From Cryptomeria japonica (taxonomy: Eukaryota > Streptophyta > Pinopsida > Cupressales > Cupressaceae): 57,500 nt of DNA. Below the pieces are notes generated by a model. The model saw nothing but the letters and a program-made list of their open reading frames with translations, made no database searches and was not told the origin of the DNA. Shown here piece after piece: positions 44,371-56,186 of this stretch. Both the position numbers and the translations under genes were made by a program. The stretch spans positions 17,679,785 through 17,737,284 of the forward strand of contig NC_081413.1 in the NCBI RefSeq assembly GCF_030272615.1, in the 5' to 3' direction. Positions within the stretch are counted from its first letter, which is position 1. Each line of letters begins with the position of its first letter.

Positions 44371-44756
44371 GGAGCTAAAATGAAGATCATTATCCTCTTC
44401 TAAAGAATGTGATTTTATTGTCACAGCATGAAGATATAATGTGTAGAGTGATGGAATTCACCTTTTGGTGATGATTTTGGTAAGAAATACTAAAGTGTGA
44501 TGATTTGTAGTACATTGGATGGTGACTGTGACAAATAGACTTGTTAGCAGCTTTTTCACAAAACATTTATTATGTGCGCTGGCAAGTTGGATGAAATTTT
44601 TTAAGGGAACTTTTCTAAGTCATTTCACTCATTCGAAGACAAAGAAGATAAAGAGAGAAAGGAAAATAAGTGTGAAAGTATCCGGCGAAGTGCAAAGAGG
44701 TATTCATGTGCCCTAGTTTTCTAAACCCTTATCTTCTGCAATTAAGTGTATTTTCA
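44371..44756 (+). other. Element 4 spacer between gag and the extra gene
   Basis: No gene. It begins at TTAGGGGGAGC, like the post-pol tract of copia-1 (near 7255), so pol seems to have been removed between gag and this point. A purine-rich run lies at 44635-44690. Confidence 0.55.
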
Positions 44757-45523
44757 ATGGCGACTCCAAATGTTGTTGATGTTAATACTAAGCCTTGTCC
44801 CAAGTTTAGACGATACCCTAACAAGTCAACCAAGCATGATCTGATCGATGTGTTGTCAACCATTCTGTATGGAGTTAAATACCAACTGAGGATGTTACAT
44901 AATTTATACATTTTAAAATGGAAGAATACAACCATGGAAAACTCACTGATATATGGAATAAAGAGTTAACTAGCGACGTCTTTGAATTGAAGCTTGAGTA
45001 CAAAACCCTAACAGAAAATAAGTTCAATGTTTGGAACCAATTTCCCTTTTTATACTATGATTACTAGTGGGTGTGTATAGAAATCAGTAGATTTCATGAT
45101 GAGTTTGTGTGGTTAGACCAACCATGTATGATAGCTAAGAAAGTGGTTGAACAAGTTACTGGGTTATGGTTTACTAGATCAATTTTGGTAATGAAGGCAG
45201 TGAAAAATATTGATGTGGCTTACTTAACTGGTGCTACCCCAGATGGAAGAGCTATGTTAGTCAGTACAATTACTAACCCTACAGTGAAGTATGCATCATT
45301 GATGATTGGAAACAAAATTTACTTCACTAACAAATAAAACCTCGTATCAGCAACAACTATCAATGTAGCCTATGAGATGGTCATGAAAAATGAAAACCAT
45401 GATTTGTGTGAGTTATTAAGATAACATTTTTTGGAAAAGTTGAAGCAGTCAAAAGAAAAGAAGCATGATTTCCAGTATGGCACATTAGCCATGTGCATGT
45501 TGTTCTACTTTTTGGGCAAACTT

Positions 45524-45528
45524 CTAAG
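45524..45528. repeat. Target duplication of solo LTR 1, left copy
   Basis: CTAAG; the right copy at 46719-46723 is CCAAG, one change. Confidence 0.7.
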
Positions 45529-46718
45529 TGTTAGGCCCAATATGGAAAGCTAATGTACTGAGAGGGGAGGGGTGAATCAGTACTTCAAATCCTTTTAACA
45601 ACAATATCTTTACTATTATGCATAAACCAAAAATTGTTGCAACATAACATAAAGCTAAAACAAATAAATAACAATCATACATGATTCACTCCATAACACA
45701 TATATTTTGGTTACGCAAAAACTCTTGGTTAGAGAGAAAAACTATGGTGGGGATGGCACCCACAACTTCACTACTGCAATAATAAAGAGTGCTCAGTTAG
45801 AGCTTCATGTTTAGCTATTTCTGATAGCTTACCCTGTTAGGAGTATCAAGATCTGTTAGATCTACCTTGCTAAAGGATTTTACAACACTTAAACTAAATG
45901 TTGTACCTAGTTAGAGGCTTTACAATTTATAGACTTGGTTAGAGTCTTTTACCTTGTTAAAGGTTTCTCTTATAACTTCAAAATATTTCAATAAAATCTC
46001 TACAAATATCTGCAACTTTACATTTGGAATGTTATAGCAGATTCTATGTGCTCAAAATAAGATTACCTTGCTTATAGCATACCTCGGTAACTCATAAAGT
46101 AACTCGGTAAACCCTTTTGTTTACTCTGTTCTTTGACTGTTCTCTGAAATCCTTCTCGGTGACCTCTGTATCTCTATAACAGTCATAACACTTAGTGCTT
46201 TCTCATGTATCACACATGTCTTGCTTCATACACCTCTCTATATCTCCGTCTGTCACATTTTTATCCTTAATCCATGTTGTATAAATAGATCTCTTATGTC
46301 GGTGATTTGATTCATTGCTTCGATCTTACAAACATGATTTATCGAATGAATAACTATACAAAATACTTCATTGGATAAATGACCTTGAAATCATACACAA
46401 TCATTAAGTGCAATTTCTAATGTGAACGATTCTATGTTCCTCAATCTTGTAACACATTTTCCCATGTGTGTCTAGGTTCAATTAATTTGGTAGCACGTTT
46501 CACTCAATGTATATCAATTTGGTGTATCATTATTTCTGCTCGGTAGACATGGAATGATACTCGGTAGACAGCTCGGTGCATACTGGGCTCTATGAATACT
46601 TTCTTCTTTAACCGACTGTATTGTGCATACCGAGTGAATATTTCAATAGTAGTAACTGACTAGAGTATATAGAATGACTTTGGATGTAAAACTAATGACA
46701 ACTTGATAAGTAGTAACA
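45529..46718 (-). repeat. Solo LTR 1 (minus strand) inside the extra gene
   Basis: 1190 bp. On - it starts TGTTAC and ends TAACA, a 5-base inverted repeat. It contains, reversed, the CTTTAACnAGGT array (45826-45965), the CCACCATAGTTTTTC box (45735-45750) and a perfect 7-bp C-rich-loop hairpin (45555-45583). These match the copia-2 LTR layout. There is no primer site or internal region, so it is a solo LTR left by LTR-LTR recombination. Confidence 0.85.
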
Positions 46719-46723
46719 CCAAG
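46719..46723. repeat. Target duplication of solo LTR 1, right copy
   Basis: CCAAG, paired with CTAAG at 45524-45528. Confidence 0.7.
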
Positions 46724-47056
46724 TTATAAGAATGTAGGTTGGATTCTCGACAAACTGGTGGCACATCAGATACATGAGTACATGAAAAGGTTTAAGGACT
46801 TGACATTGGAAGATGAATCTTATATTGCTTTCTTTGTTGTGATTCAACAACGGATGCAAATAATTCCTAAAAAACTTGTTGAAAAATATCACAATGATAT
46901 CACTTCTCTAGTAACTATAGATGAATGCCTTATGGAGGTGGTAGAACCTAGAACTAAGTGGATACTAGCTCTTGGATATGAAGTGTTAGAAGAAGAAATG
47001 GTTTCTTTAGTTGAAGTTCTCTTAAGAAATCCTAAAGATGAAACCTAAGAAAGGCA

Positions 47057-47061
47057 TGGCA
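47057..47061. repeat. Target duplication of solo LTR 2, left copy
   Basis: TGGCA; the right copy at 49316-49320 is TGACA, one change. Confidence 0.65.
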
Positions 47062-48641
47062 TGTTGGCATTGAATTGTCATTGATGTCAACTATGAGGAA
47101 ATTGAACAAAGCATTGAGCATATGAGAATGCATTGAGCGGATTGAACAAAGCTTGGAGTTTGTATTTAAAATAGAGAACATAGAGGATGTATGCACTCGA
47201 GTCAACAGAATTGGTGAAGTGAAGGTTGTATAGTCTTTGCAAACAACACAACATGTATTCAAGTTGGATAGAGAAGACAAAGGATAAAGAATCAATCAAT
47301 GCAATCGGGTAGAAAAGATATACTTGGTGCAAAATGGACACACCTGTGTGTAAAATGTTTTTAACCATTTATCCCACATTGGCATTATGGTGGCGGGTTT
47401 GAGTATCTATATAATATGGTGAGTGTAGATCAAGTGATCAATAACTTACATGTCTTTTGTCGCTTGACTTGGAGTGCGTGTCATAGTCACAGAAGAAATC
47501 AGATACATGATCACAGCGGTTAAAGTTTCCACTAAGGAAGGTTGTGAAGATGCAATGGACTGTTAGGTGCAAGTTTATAATTGTCAAGATAGACCGTCAG
47601 GGTAGGTTGCGATGTTGCGATAAACCGTCAGGCACATGATCGCAATGGTCAAGGTTAACCATCAATGTAACCTATGACCTTGTGATCTAATCTTCAACGA
47701 TCATAAAAGATGCTACACCGCAACCCTGTGGCTTGGAGTGAACCTTGGAAGATCAACTTGTGACGATGCAATTGACCACCATGTGTCACTCAAATCACAC
47801 TATCACATGGAGAGGTGATACCATCAAGTTAGGGTTGCAATGTTGCGACATGCTGCCACATGTTGTGCCAGGGGCCCACAATGCTAGAAGGAATGAAGAA
47901 AAGTGTAGCTTTGCAAGGTTTGGTGACATAAGAAGATATCAAGTCGCAATGTTGTGACCTAACACCATGTTTATAGGGAGAAGTGTTGGGGTGTCCACAA
48001 TAGTCCAATTGGATAATTTACCAAGCTGGCCTGTAGACATATTTAACATAAAGGCCAATTGTCATTTGTATAAGCTTATAGTGAAGTGGCTTTGTTCTGC
48101 ACAAAAAAATTTGTATATATATCTCAATCGTTTGCCTTTCCCATGAGATGTAGTATTGAATGGATGACCATAGTTATAGGTGAAACTACTAAAGATGGGA
48201 GATGGACGTCTATCTGAATCTGAACGCATAAATTTAAAATCTGAAGAAGGAAAGAATGAATTTAATGTTGATGGCTACTAGGTGGTAGAAAAAGTGGAAA
48301 TTCAAATATGTTAAAGGCTTGAGGAGATTTGAAATCTTCAGTCGGTAGGAAATCAGAGCTAATGTGAAGGTGAAGTTACTAAACATAGTTATTCAAATGC
48401 AGAATAAAATCTCAAGATGAAAGGGGTGCATATATTGTTGATGGTAAATGTCCTACAGGGGCAGGTGTAGAATATCAAATCTTTTAGTGGCCTGAGAAGT
48501 GCAATTACTCAAGGTATGGTGGGAGATTCATGAGACAAAGAAAGAAACTATCAAAACATTTAATGGTAGTTTATTTGTTAAGTGGCGTGTTGAATAGAAG
48601 AGAATAAAAGAGAGTGGAGATTACATAGAGCTTTGGACACA

Positions 48642-48649
48642 TATATAAG
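48642..48649 (+). promoter_or_regulatory. TATA box of solo LTR 2
   Basis: TATATAAG followed by AGAAGG, a good plant core promoter, about 670 bases before the LTR end. Confidence 0.55.
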
Positions 48650-48899
48650 AGAAGGTGCAGAACAACAAGTGTGTGTGTGCATAAAAAGAGAAGGAGATCA
48701 CACAGAAAGAAGAAGAGAATAACAAAGAGAGAAGAACAACAACAAAAAAAAAAAAAAGAAGAGCATAATAGAGAGAGAAAAATAATAGAGCGAAGAGAGA
48801 GAAGCAGAGGCTGAGGTGTAGAATATAAGAGTGTTAAAAAATATCATTTGTAACAAGGTACCTAAATTTTCATTGAAATATTTTTATTGTATATCATCT

Positions 48900-49075
48900 G
48901 AGTGGGTGCTCAGATCAGGGGTTGGTGATCCTTTGAGTTGGTGCTCATAAATTCAGGGGTTGGTGCTCCTTTGGGTTGGTGTCCATAAATTTTAGGGGTT
49001 CATGCTCCTTTAGGTTGGGGCCCATAAATCTTAGGTTTGGTGCTTCTTTGGGTTGGTACCCATAAAAGTTGTAAC
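48900..49075 (+). repeat. Tandem GGGTTGGTGCCCATAAAT-type repeats
   Basis: About four diverged copies of a unit near 55-60 bases, built from TTTGGGTTGGTGxCCATAAATT and GGGGTTGGTGCTCC. Confidence 0.75.
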
Positions 49076-49315
49076 CAAAGTATTTCTATTGTGAGCCTAG
49101 ATTAGAACAATAGACTCTAGCAACATTTCTCACTAAGGTTTTTCCCCACCATTGATTTTCCTCATATACTTGGTGTTATACATGTATTATTTCCTTGTGC
49201 ATGTGTTTTGATCTCTCTACATTTTAGTTAGTTGTGTTTGATTGATTAGAAAGTAAGTTTTTAAATTACCATTGATTCACCCCCCACCTCTCAATGGCCT
49301 ATTTGTGTTCCTACA

Positions 49316-49320
49316 TGACA
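49316..49320. repeat. Target duplication of solo LTR 2, right copy
   Basis: TGACA, paired with TGGCA at 47057-47061. Confidence 0.65.
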
Positions 49321-51030
49321 CATATGAGGATAAATCCATAGTAGTGCATATGGAATAGATGAATCTTGTCTAGAAGAAAATTGATGAAATTGCCAGAGTA
49401 GTTGGCCTTTCTCAAGAGATATTGATGGAAGAGACATGAAGCGGGTCTTGTAACAAGCTCTAGGAGAACTAGAATCTCCTCCTCTCTGGCTACACCTATA
49501 TCCTCTACAACTATTCCATCTACTTCCAAGAAGAAGAAGAAAGATCGGGCAGAGGAAAAGACTCCTCCAGCATCTAAGGATAAGTCCAAAAAAAGGAAGA
49601 AAGAAACAACCCCTTCCTCTACTCCAAGAAGAGTAAAACAAAAGGCTACTAAAGTAAATTTTTCTAAGAAAGAAGAAGAGGAATTAGAAGAAAAAGAAGA
49701 ATGAAAAATAGAAACAAATTCTAAAGAGAACAAAGAATTCATGACTCAAATGGGTAAACAAGAACATCTTGTAGAATCTTTAGATGAAGAAAGTATTGAA
49801 GCTGAAAAAGAAAAATAGGTTCTTCAAGAAAGAAAGAAAGAAGAAAAAGAGAATAAAGTTGAGAAGAGGAAGCCTCTGAAGTTGGAAACTTTGTTCAACT
49901 ATATGGTGTTGGATGATAAGATGAAAGAGGTTGGAGAAATGTATGAAAAAGCAGATGAGGTAGATAAGGCAACAATTGTTTCAAGGCATTTGTAAAATAT
50001 TTTACTGACCTAGAAGCATATATGGAAAGTTTTAAAAAATATATTCCTAATGATGTACGGAATGTGTTGTCAAAATTGAGATAGGAAGCAATAAAAGATG
50101 TAGAAAGGATCAAGCAACATGCCCTACAGACTGTGGGTGCAGCCTTATCAGAAGAGGATAGAGCCACATTAAAGAAAGTTTACTCAATTTAATTTAGATA
50201 AAAAAAAAAGAGAAGATATTTTGATGCGCAAAGATAAGGAATCTTTTGAGAAGCTACAGAGAGAGATAGTTGAAGCTCTGCAGGATATGGAAGGAAAGCT
50301 TGGAATGTTGTTAAACAAATATAATGATATTGATGCCTTTTTGCAACATGAGTCTCAAGATGAAGGTAAAGATATAGTTGCACCTAAGGATAATCTTATG
50401 GGTATGACACCCCTTCCTCCTCCGGAAAACACATAAGTTGTGACAAAGGATGAGGAGATTGACATGTCAGTTGCCCCTAATAAGTCTAAAGGAGAAAAGT
50501 TTGAAGGTAAGGAACAAAAAACTGGCGATGAGAAAGAAATTAAAATTGATAAATAGGATAAAGAAGTGCAAAAAGATGAAGAATAAAAAAAGGAAGATGA
50601 AAGGGAGAATGCAGCGAAGGATGAGGAAAGAAAAGAAGAGAAGAAAGAAGTGGAAGCATGTACTTCCTCCATCAATACTAAATATCCCTTGGACAATTTA
50701 TTGAATATGAAGCGAAGTTTTCAACATGTCACTCATTCTAGGTTACTCTTTGATTTAAGAAAGATGGATCCTATGTACAAATTTCAGATGGGAGATGCAT
50801 TTCTTGCATCTGCTAGAAAGGATTTGATGGATGAGCAACAAAAGAAAGAAAAACTTCTTGAGGAAGTTTTTCAAGTGCTACATAGTGTTACACCCAGAAG
50901 CAATATTGATCCATCTCTTATAGGTGCGGAAAATTTCAAATTGTTAATAAATTCTTTCAAATTTTATTCTTTTGGTCTCAAAGATGTTGTGTCAAAAGAA
51001 ATTGAATTTAGGAAAAGGAAAAGAAGTTAA

Positions 51031-53219
51031 TTGATCTTAAAGGAAGGTGTGTTTTTGCACACAAAATCTTTCTAATGTATGCAGAGTGTTTGATGTGTAT
51101 TCTAATTCATGTGTTTAATATTACATGAGGTTATTTGAAATTACTAATGTGTAATTGAGATGCACAGGAAAATTATCCATGTGACCATGGAAATATTATG
51201 GAGAACCAAACCTAGACCTATGTACACTCGTAAAACCAAGGTTTGTCTATTTGGAGAGACAACACCCCCGTTTGTATCATATTTTAGTCGTGAAAGTGAT
51301 TGTTGCATGAATGTTAAATTGAATTTTGTTAAATTGTGTAAATCCAACAAGAGACAAATTTCAAGTGTAATTTTGTAAAAGTATTTTTATGGTGTCGCTT
51401 GACACGTGATCGATTTATGTTTTGGTTTTTTTTTTATTGTCTCTTGGAGGGAGTTGTTAACCATAGCTTTTTCAATTAATTTAATATGGCTCTATATTTT
51501 TCTAGGGTAAAGAATCTTTGGGATGGTCAACTTAGGTTTGACCCGAAAATTAACTTCAGATGGGTTTAAAAGGGGTTAAATGGACACCTAGGGGTAGTTT
51601 AAGAGTGGTTCCTAAAGCCCATAAGGTATACCTAAGCGTTAGGAGTAATTTTAGGCATGTTTCAACTCCCATGTGACCCTTTAGACACCCTAAAAAGTAG
51701 GTTTCCTAAGTTGAGCGAAAATTGAAAATTAGAAGGATCATCTAAGTTGTTAACCTTCCTTTTTGAATGTGAGATCCTTTTTCCCATTCCACCCTACCTT
51801 TCCTTTTCAATTTTAGAAAATTGTGAGAACTCTCACAAAGGCCTTCTTAAGCAAGAATGAGAAAATTAGTGGGTAATCACCCACTCTCCATTTTTGGAGA
51901 CAAGAATTTGAAAGAAAGACAGATTTGGTTTTAGGAATTTTGGCTAAGTACAGAGAGGCAAGGGATTGTGGAATTGGGCTGCTCATCTTCAACCAATCTA
52001 GCATACCTTTGGGCAGATGAAGGTTGGTCAAATTTTCTCTTTGTATTGCTTTATATTGCATGTTGTGTTGAAAGGATTTGCTTGTGTAAAAAGGCTAGTT
52101 TCTTGCATGTTTTCCTTGGAAAATTATTGTGTTATGTGTCTTACTTTTGTATGCATTTTATGTGCTTTGGGAGTAATCAAGGCTTCCTACTCTTGGGAGA
52201 GAGGATGGTCTTGTGGGTGGTAGAAGTGACAGCCCTTGAGTGAGAGGCTCTCATTATGAGAGTGATCACAAGGGATTTTATGTGACCCTTGCTGCATGGC
52301 TTGTTTATGCATTTGGGGGTCATAAGGAGGGAAATAAGGCATGAATGCCTTGGGGGGGCATAAGGATGTGGGGTTGTTATACTTATGATGTATTTGTTTT
52401 TCCATGAGATGGCTAAACATTTTACGATACTTGCAGTCTCCTCAAGGTACTTGGTCCACTACCACCCTTGAAAAGACATCACAATGTGTGGTGCAGTGTA
52501 GCCTGGGTTGGGAATGTGTTTGCAAATTGTTTTCCCTTGTTTATTTTGCTTGCATGTGTGTAACCTGTCTAGGGCTTGGTTCTCCAAGCTCAGGGGTGGC
52601 TACTGGTTAGCCTAGGCTGGGAGGTGAGCACTCCATGGTCATAGCTTTGAGTAAATTGCAAATTTGTCAGAAGAAAATGATAAGACAAGTGGAAGTTTGC
52701 TGGAGATATTTGTTGCAGGAAAAATATTTGTAAATGTAGTTATTATTCTTAGAAATTCCTCATTTATTAGAAATTAGGAACCTATTTGTAAAGTGACGTT
52801 AGTATCTTTTAAATGCACTTTAAAGAATTGTAATATTTTATTATGTTATAATGCAAAAAAGAAATGCGTATTCATGAATTAGTTTCCAAAGTTCAAAAAA
52901 ATATATTTATATCTAATGTGCTTATGATAGTTGAAGAGCAAGAAATTTATTTTATTCTTTATGCATATTGTTAGTAAACAGATTTGTCGCTATGGTCGTT
53001 TATCTGAAACTGACCCTGTTTGCCCGATAAGCAGTGACAAACATTCCAACAGTTGGAGAGATCGTTCTGTGAAACACGATCTTCCTCTGCATTTGAGAGG
53101 GGCAGCTCCCTCGTATGATAGGGGTATTTAGGATTTTGTGTACTTTTAACCTGAAAGTACATAAAGGAGAAAACATAAAACTAAAGAGGAATAAAGATAG
53201 AAACCCCAACAATAGACAT
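51031..53219. other. Unassigned region after element 4
   Basis: No gene recognised. A purine tract GGAGGGAG followed by TGTTAACC at 51455 looks like a polypurine tract and LTR start, but the C-rich-loop hairpin and GGTTTTTCC box of the other LTRs do not follow, so I do not call an LTR. The 5' fragment of element 4 (42860-43176) has no second copy that I can see here. Open frames are short and without motifs. Confidence 0.45.
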
Positions 53220-53820
53220 ACGACCATCGACTGAGATTTCCCAACATTAGCAACAAATTACAAGGGGAATTTATAAGGTAATATGCTTAGCCATGACATG
53301 ACGTTAAAGAAGAATGCCAAATCTCAACATACAGAGAGATAAGATACTTCAACACATTCAAACTAAGATACCAAAGGTTGCTTGTGCATCATCACATCAA
53401 TCGTACAGATCACATATGCATAAAAAGACTACCAATTTGACATACGAGAAATCAGCAATAATAACACATGAATACGTTTAGAACATACGAACTAAGATGT
53501 ATTCTTCATTATCCTTTTTGGAAATATACAAGTCCAAAATCCTTTCTATACATAGTGCAAATCAAAATGTCATTACAAGTTTCTCCTGGAATTCCAGCAG
53601 AGTTTTCCCTCTGTAAAAAGTTCCCCCCCCCAACATTACAAAAGCCTTCTATATATAGGCTTATAGGATAACTACCTTATAACCAACTTAAATCCTGGGT
53701 TAATAACTAACTCTTTTCTATGTAAATCTCAATGAGTTAGTAACCTACACTTTTATGCGCAGGAGAAGTCAAATTTCTAACCTTGGGTTACAATAAGTGA
53801 CATAAGTCACTTTTTACAAA
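53220..53820 (-). repeat. Possible minus-strand LTR-like remnant
   Basis: On - the sequence has GCCTATATATAGAAGGC (near 53650, TATA-like) after a stretch with repeated GTTACTAACTC/GAGTTAGTTATTAAC and is followed by a T-rich transcript-like region and a G-run (GGGGGGGGG at 53625). This resembles an LTR U3/R layout, but no partner, end pair or target duplication is visible. Confidence 0.3.
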
Positions 53821-53829
53821 AATACAAAT

Positions 53830-54240
53830 TCAAACTTGTAATATTGATGAAGAACCAAGTCGTAAGATCTGTTGAGGCACTTCTCCATCTTTATCCACTT
53901 CATGTGAAGTTGTCATCATCTCGCCATCTAACCATTTGAAATCACAACATGCTCATATGTTAGTGCATTGATCATCGAAATAAAGTAGTCATCCGTCCTC
54001 CAAAGACATGCATTCCAACTGCATTAGCTAGATATCCTCCATGGTCACCTTGCATATTTGTAAATTCTCTTTGAGAAATTTGGCCATCATGTCACATCCT
54101 CCATGAAAACTGATAATCATTCCCTTTTTCAAGCTTTGAATTGCAGAAACTCCTCATCCTTTGTACACTAATTTGTGAGTCATTTGTTGACTAACATAGA
54201 TTCCTACTCTTCAATTTTCAACTCTTTAATTTTCATTTGA
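53830..54240 (-). pseudogene. Unrecognised coding remnant, minus strand
   Basis: One - frame reads as protein-like over about 135 codons with five or six stops: GIYVSQQMTHKLVYKG, GVSAIQSLKKGMIISFHGG, CDMMAKFLKENLQICKVTM, LLYFDDQCTN, FKWLDGEMMTTSHEVDKDGE and a final VPQQILRLGSSSILQV before TGA. I do not recognise the family. It lies directly upstream (on -) of the LTR-like remnant, so it may be the end of a decayed retroelement gene. Confidence 0.35.
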
Positions 54241-54655
54241 ACTCTGTGACACAACCAAGAAGTTGAATTAAAAACTCAGCCACATATAGTTGTAAACATG
54301 GCCCTCTAAGGTCATCTCCTGCAACTCGATGACATATACGATGTGTCCTCTACATTCTTACACTTTGTATACATGCAAAGGCATCTCAAATTATTAAATT
54401 TGACACAAACTTCTTCTATTCTGCTTCAAGGATCTATGTCAACAAATAACGGATACACATCTCTCCCCATGCACAACAAAGGTGATTGAATTGGTGGCTT
54501 ACATTGTTAGGATATATTCCAAAGTGATTCATTAATTAAAATTTTGACGTCTTCTTAACCAAACACATACTGCGCACAGTTTGCAGTCATTTCCTTTTAT
54601 AAGGTGATATCATTTTGATGAATTTGTCAACCATCTCACTACATTGTCTACGCTT
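54241..54655. other. No feature recognised
   Basis: AT-rich sequence without a convincing frame, repeat or RNA structure. It lies between the coding remnant at 53830-54240 and the PPR pseudogene. Confidence 0.4.
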
Positions 54656-54659
54656 TAGC

Positions 54660-55860
54660 ATTTTTTAAAAAAATTTGTAGACATATCGGCTAGAGCACTT
54701 GCAACTACAACATCTGACAAAATTCCTCTGTCTTTTTAGGTTTCCATGAATGTCCATACCGTGACCAAAAGCTCCCATTTTGACACAAACCGAAAGGATG
54801 CTTTCAAAGGTCGTGGAATTTTGATGAATCTCTTTTTAGGTTGATTGCATTTGCTTGAACATCTCTGAGGCATTTTCAGCAAAGCCATTCTGTGCATATC
54901 CTGAGATCATCACATTCCATGGGACTACATCTCTGCGAGGCATTTTGTCAAGCATTTCGCTTGCCGTGTCCGAGCTTCCACATTCTGTATCATTGTTTGT
55001 GCTTCCATATTCGGCGTGTTGCAGTGACAATGGCAACAATGCCATTTAATTAATCTATTTTGTGCATATTGTGCAATCTTTGCATTCTATAAGAGAACAT
55101 TTCTTTGAGGCATTCAACTAAGGAGTTCAGTCATCTTGTCTATGCTCGGCCATTTTGCATACATGTCTCCTATGGCAACTGCTGGTACAAAATCTAAAGA
55201 AAAATCCATTTATCACAACTTTACCTTGAAGACGATAGCAAAGGTTGAGGATTTTGGCTTTGCAACTGCTAATTGCATTGCATTGAAAGTTTTGTCAAAC
55301 AATTGATACGCATTTCCTGTGCATTCCCTATGTCAGCATTGCTAGAATTAACTTCTATCAAATAGTTCACGTGTGTTGTCTATACTTTACGCTGCCTCCA
55401 AACCTGCCAAAACAATTCACATGCGTTGTCAAACGTATTTCCTATGCTTCCCCGATGCATTCTTATCTGCCATGATATTTTGTCAAACAGTTCACATGCC
55501 ACGTCAAGGCTCCCATGATTTGCATTTGATGTGTTCCATATCTCCTTGAGGTGGTCTTCCAAATAGTTAAACACCTGTAAGCGGCATTAATCCAAAAACT
55601 TTGAGAGCTTCCTTGCAAACTCCATTCCATGCATATCCTGTATTCATCGCATTCCATGAGACCACGTTTCTTTGAGGAATTCTGTCAAATGGTTCACATG
55701 CATTTTCTATGCATCCATAACCTACAACATACATGATATTCTATTCAAGCGTCTCATGAATATTGTCTATTCTTCCTCATTCTGCAACATTCAAACATGT
55801 TATGTATATTGGCTATCAGAGTAGTCACGACTACAACATCTGACGCGATTCCCTCTCTTC
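54660..55860 (-). pseudogene. Pentatricopeptide repeat (PPR) protein pseudogene
   Basis: PPR proteins bind RNA in plastids and mitochondria. Decayed repeats appear on - in several frames, N to C: DVVVVTTLIANIHNM near 55840-55795; RNVVSWNAMNTGYAWNGVCK and EALKVF near 55680-55600; ACELFDK near 55500 and NACELF near 55420; AIGDMYAKWPSIDKM near 55175-55130; MPQRNVLL*NAKIAQYAQNR near 55110-55060; DKMPRRDVVPWNVMISGYAQ and EMFKQMQ near 54955-54850; DVVVASALADMSTN near 54710-54670. The RDVVxWNxMIxGYAQNG phrase is the plant PLS-class repeat. Frameshifts and gaps are everywhere, and no E or DYW domain is seen. The likely origin is a retroposed or truncated copy of a host gene. Confidence 0.8.
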
Positions 55861-55960
55861 TTCAATGCTTTGATGAACGCTCATAACTTGCTCTCTGAAT
55901 CCTTCTTTTATTTATTGTTTTTCTTTAATATCTTTCATTTCTTTGATAAAATCAATAAGA

Positions 55961-56186
55961 GGTTAAGAATGCTCAAAAATTGAGCATTTCTAACCTTCTT
56001 GACAAAGTGGGGCCCAAAAGGTTAAGAAATGGGGTTAGAAATGCTCAAATTTTGAGCATTCTTAACCTTTTGGGGATAGGTTAGAAATATGGGTTAGAAA
56101 TGCTCAAAAAGTGAGCATTTCTAACCTTTTTTGGCAAAGGTTTAAAAAAGAGGTTAAGAATGCTCAAAAGCTGATCATTTCTAACC
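55961..56186. repeat. Array of four hairpins (GGTTAGAAATGCTC stem)
   Basis: Four 35-base palindromes at 55961-55995, 56033-56067, 56092-56126 and 56152-56186, with steps of 72, 59 and 60 bases. Each has a 14-base stem and a 7-base loop. The third is a perfect stem; the others have two or three mismatches. Confidence 0.9.

Larger units (their letters stand above)
47062..49315 (+). repeat. Solo LTR 2 (plus strand) inside the extra gene
   Basis: 2254 bp, TGTTGGCATT...CCTACA. It holds a TATA box (48642), a GGTTTTTCC box (49137) and a perfect C-rich-loop hairpin (49269-49297) close to its end. Internal repeats lie at 48900-49075. A purine-rich stretch (48680-48830) follows the TATA box. No internal element sequence is present. 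It has no coding content. Confidence 0.82.
44757..51030 (+). pseudogene. Element 4 extra coding region, split by two solo LTRs
   Basis: Starts MATPNVVDVNTKPCPKFRR at 44757. A frameshift near 44875 leads to LTDIWNKELTSDVFELKLEY and FHDEFVWLDQPCMIAKKVVEQ (45090-45150), then DFQYGTLAMCMLFYFLGKLLS to 45528. A solo LTR interrupts; the frame resumes YKNVGWILDKLVAHQIHEY (46724 onward) to 47056. A second solo LTR interrupts; it resumes YEDKSIVVHME (49321 onward). The C-terminal third is Lys/Glu-rich with coiled coils (49500-50650) and ends DVVSKEIEFRKRKRS at 51030. Without the LTRs the region is about 940 codons, with some stops and frameshifts. I do not recognise the family. An extra ORF of this size after gag/pol occurs in SIRE-type copia elements, where it is called envelope-like; that match is an inference. 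Confidence 0.6.

Noticed and set aside
51455-52650. Possible LTR starting TGTTAACC after GGAGGGAG
   Set aside because: No end, partner copy, hairpin, primer site or duplication could be found. The start alone is too weak.
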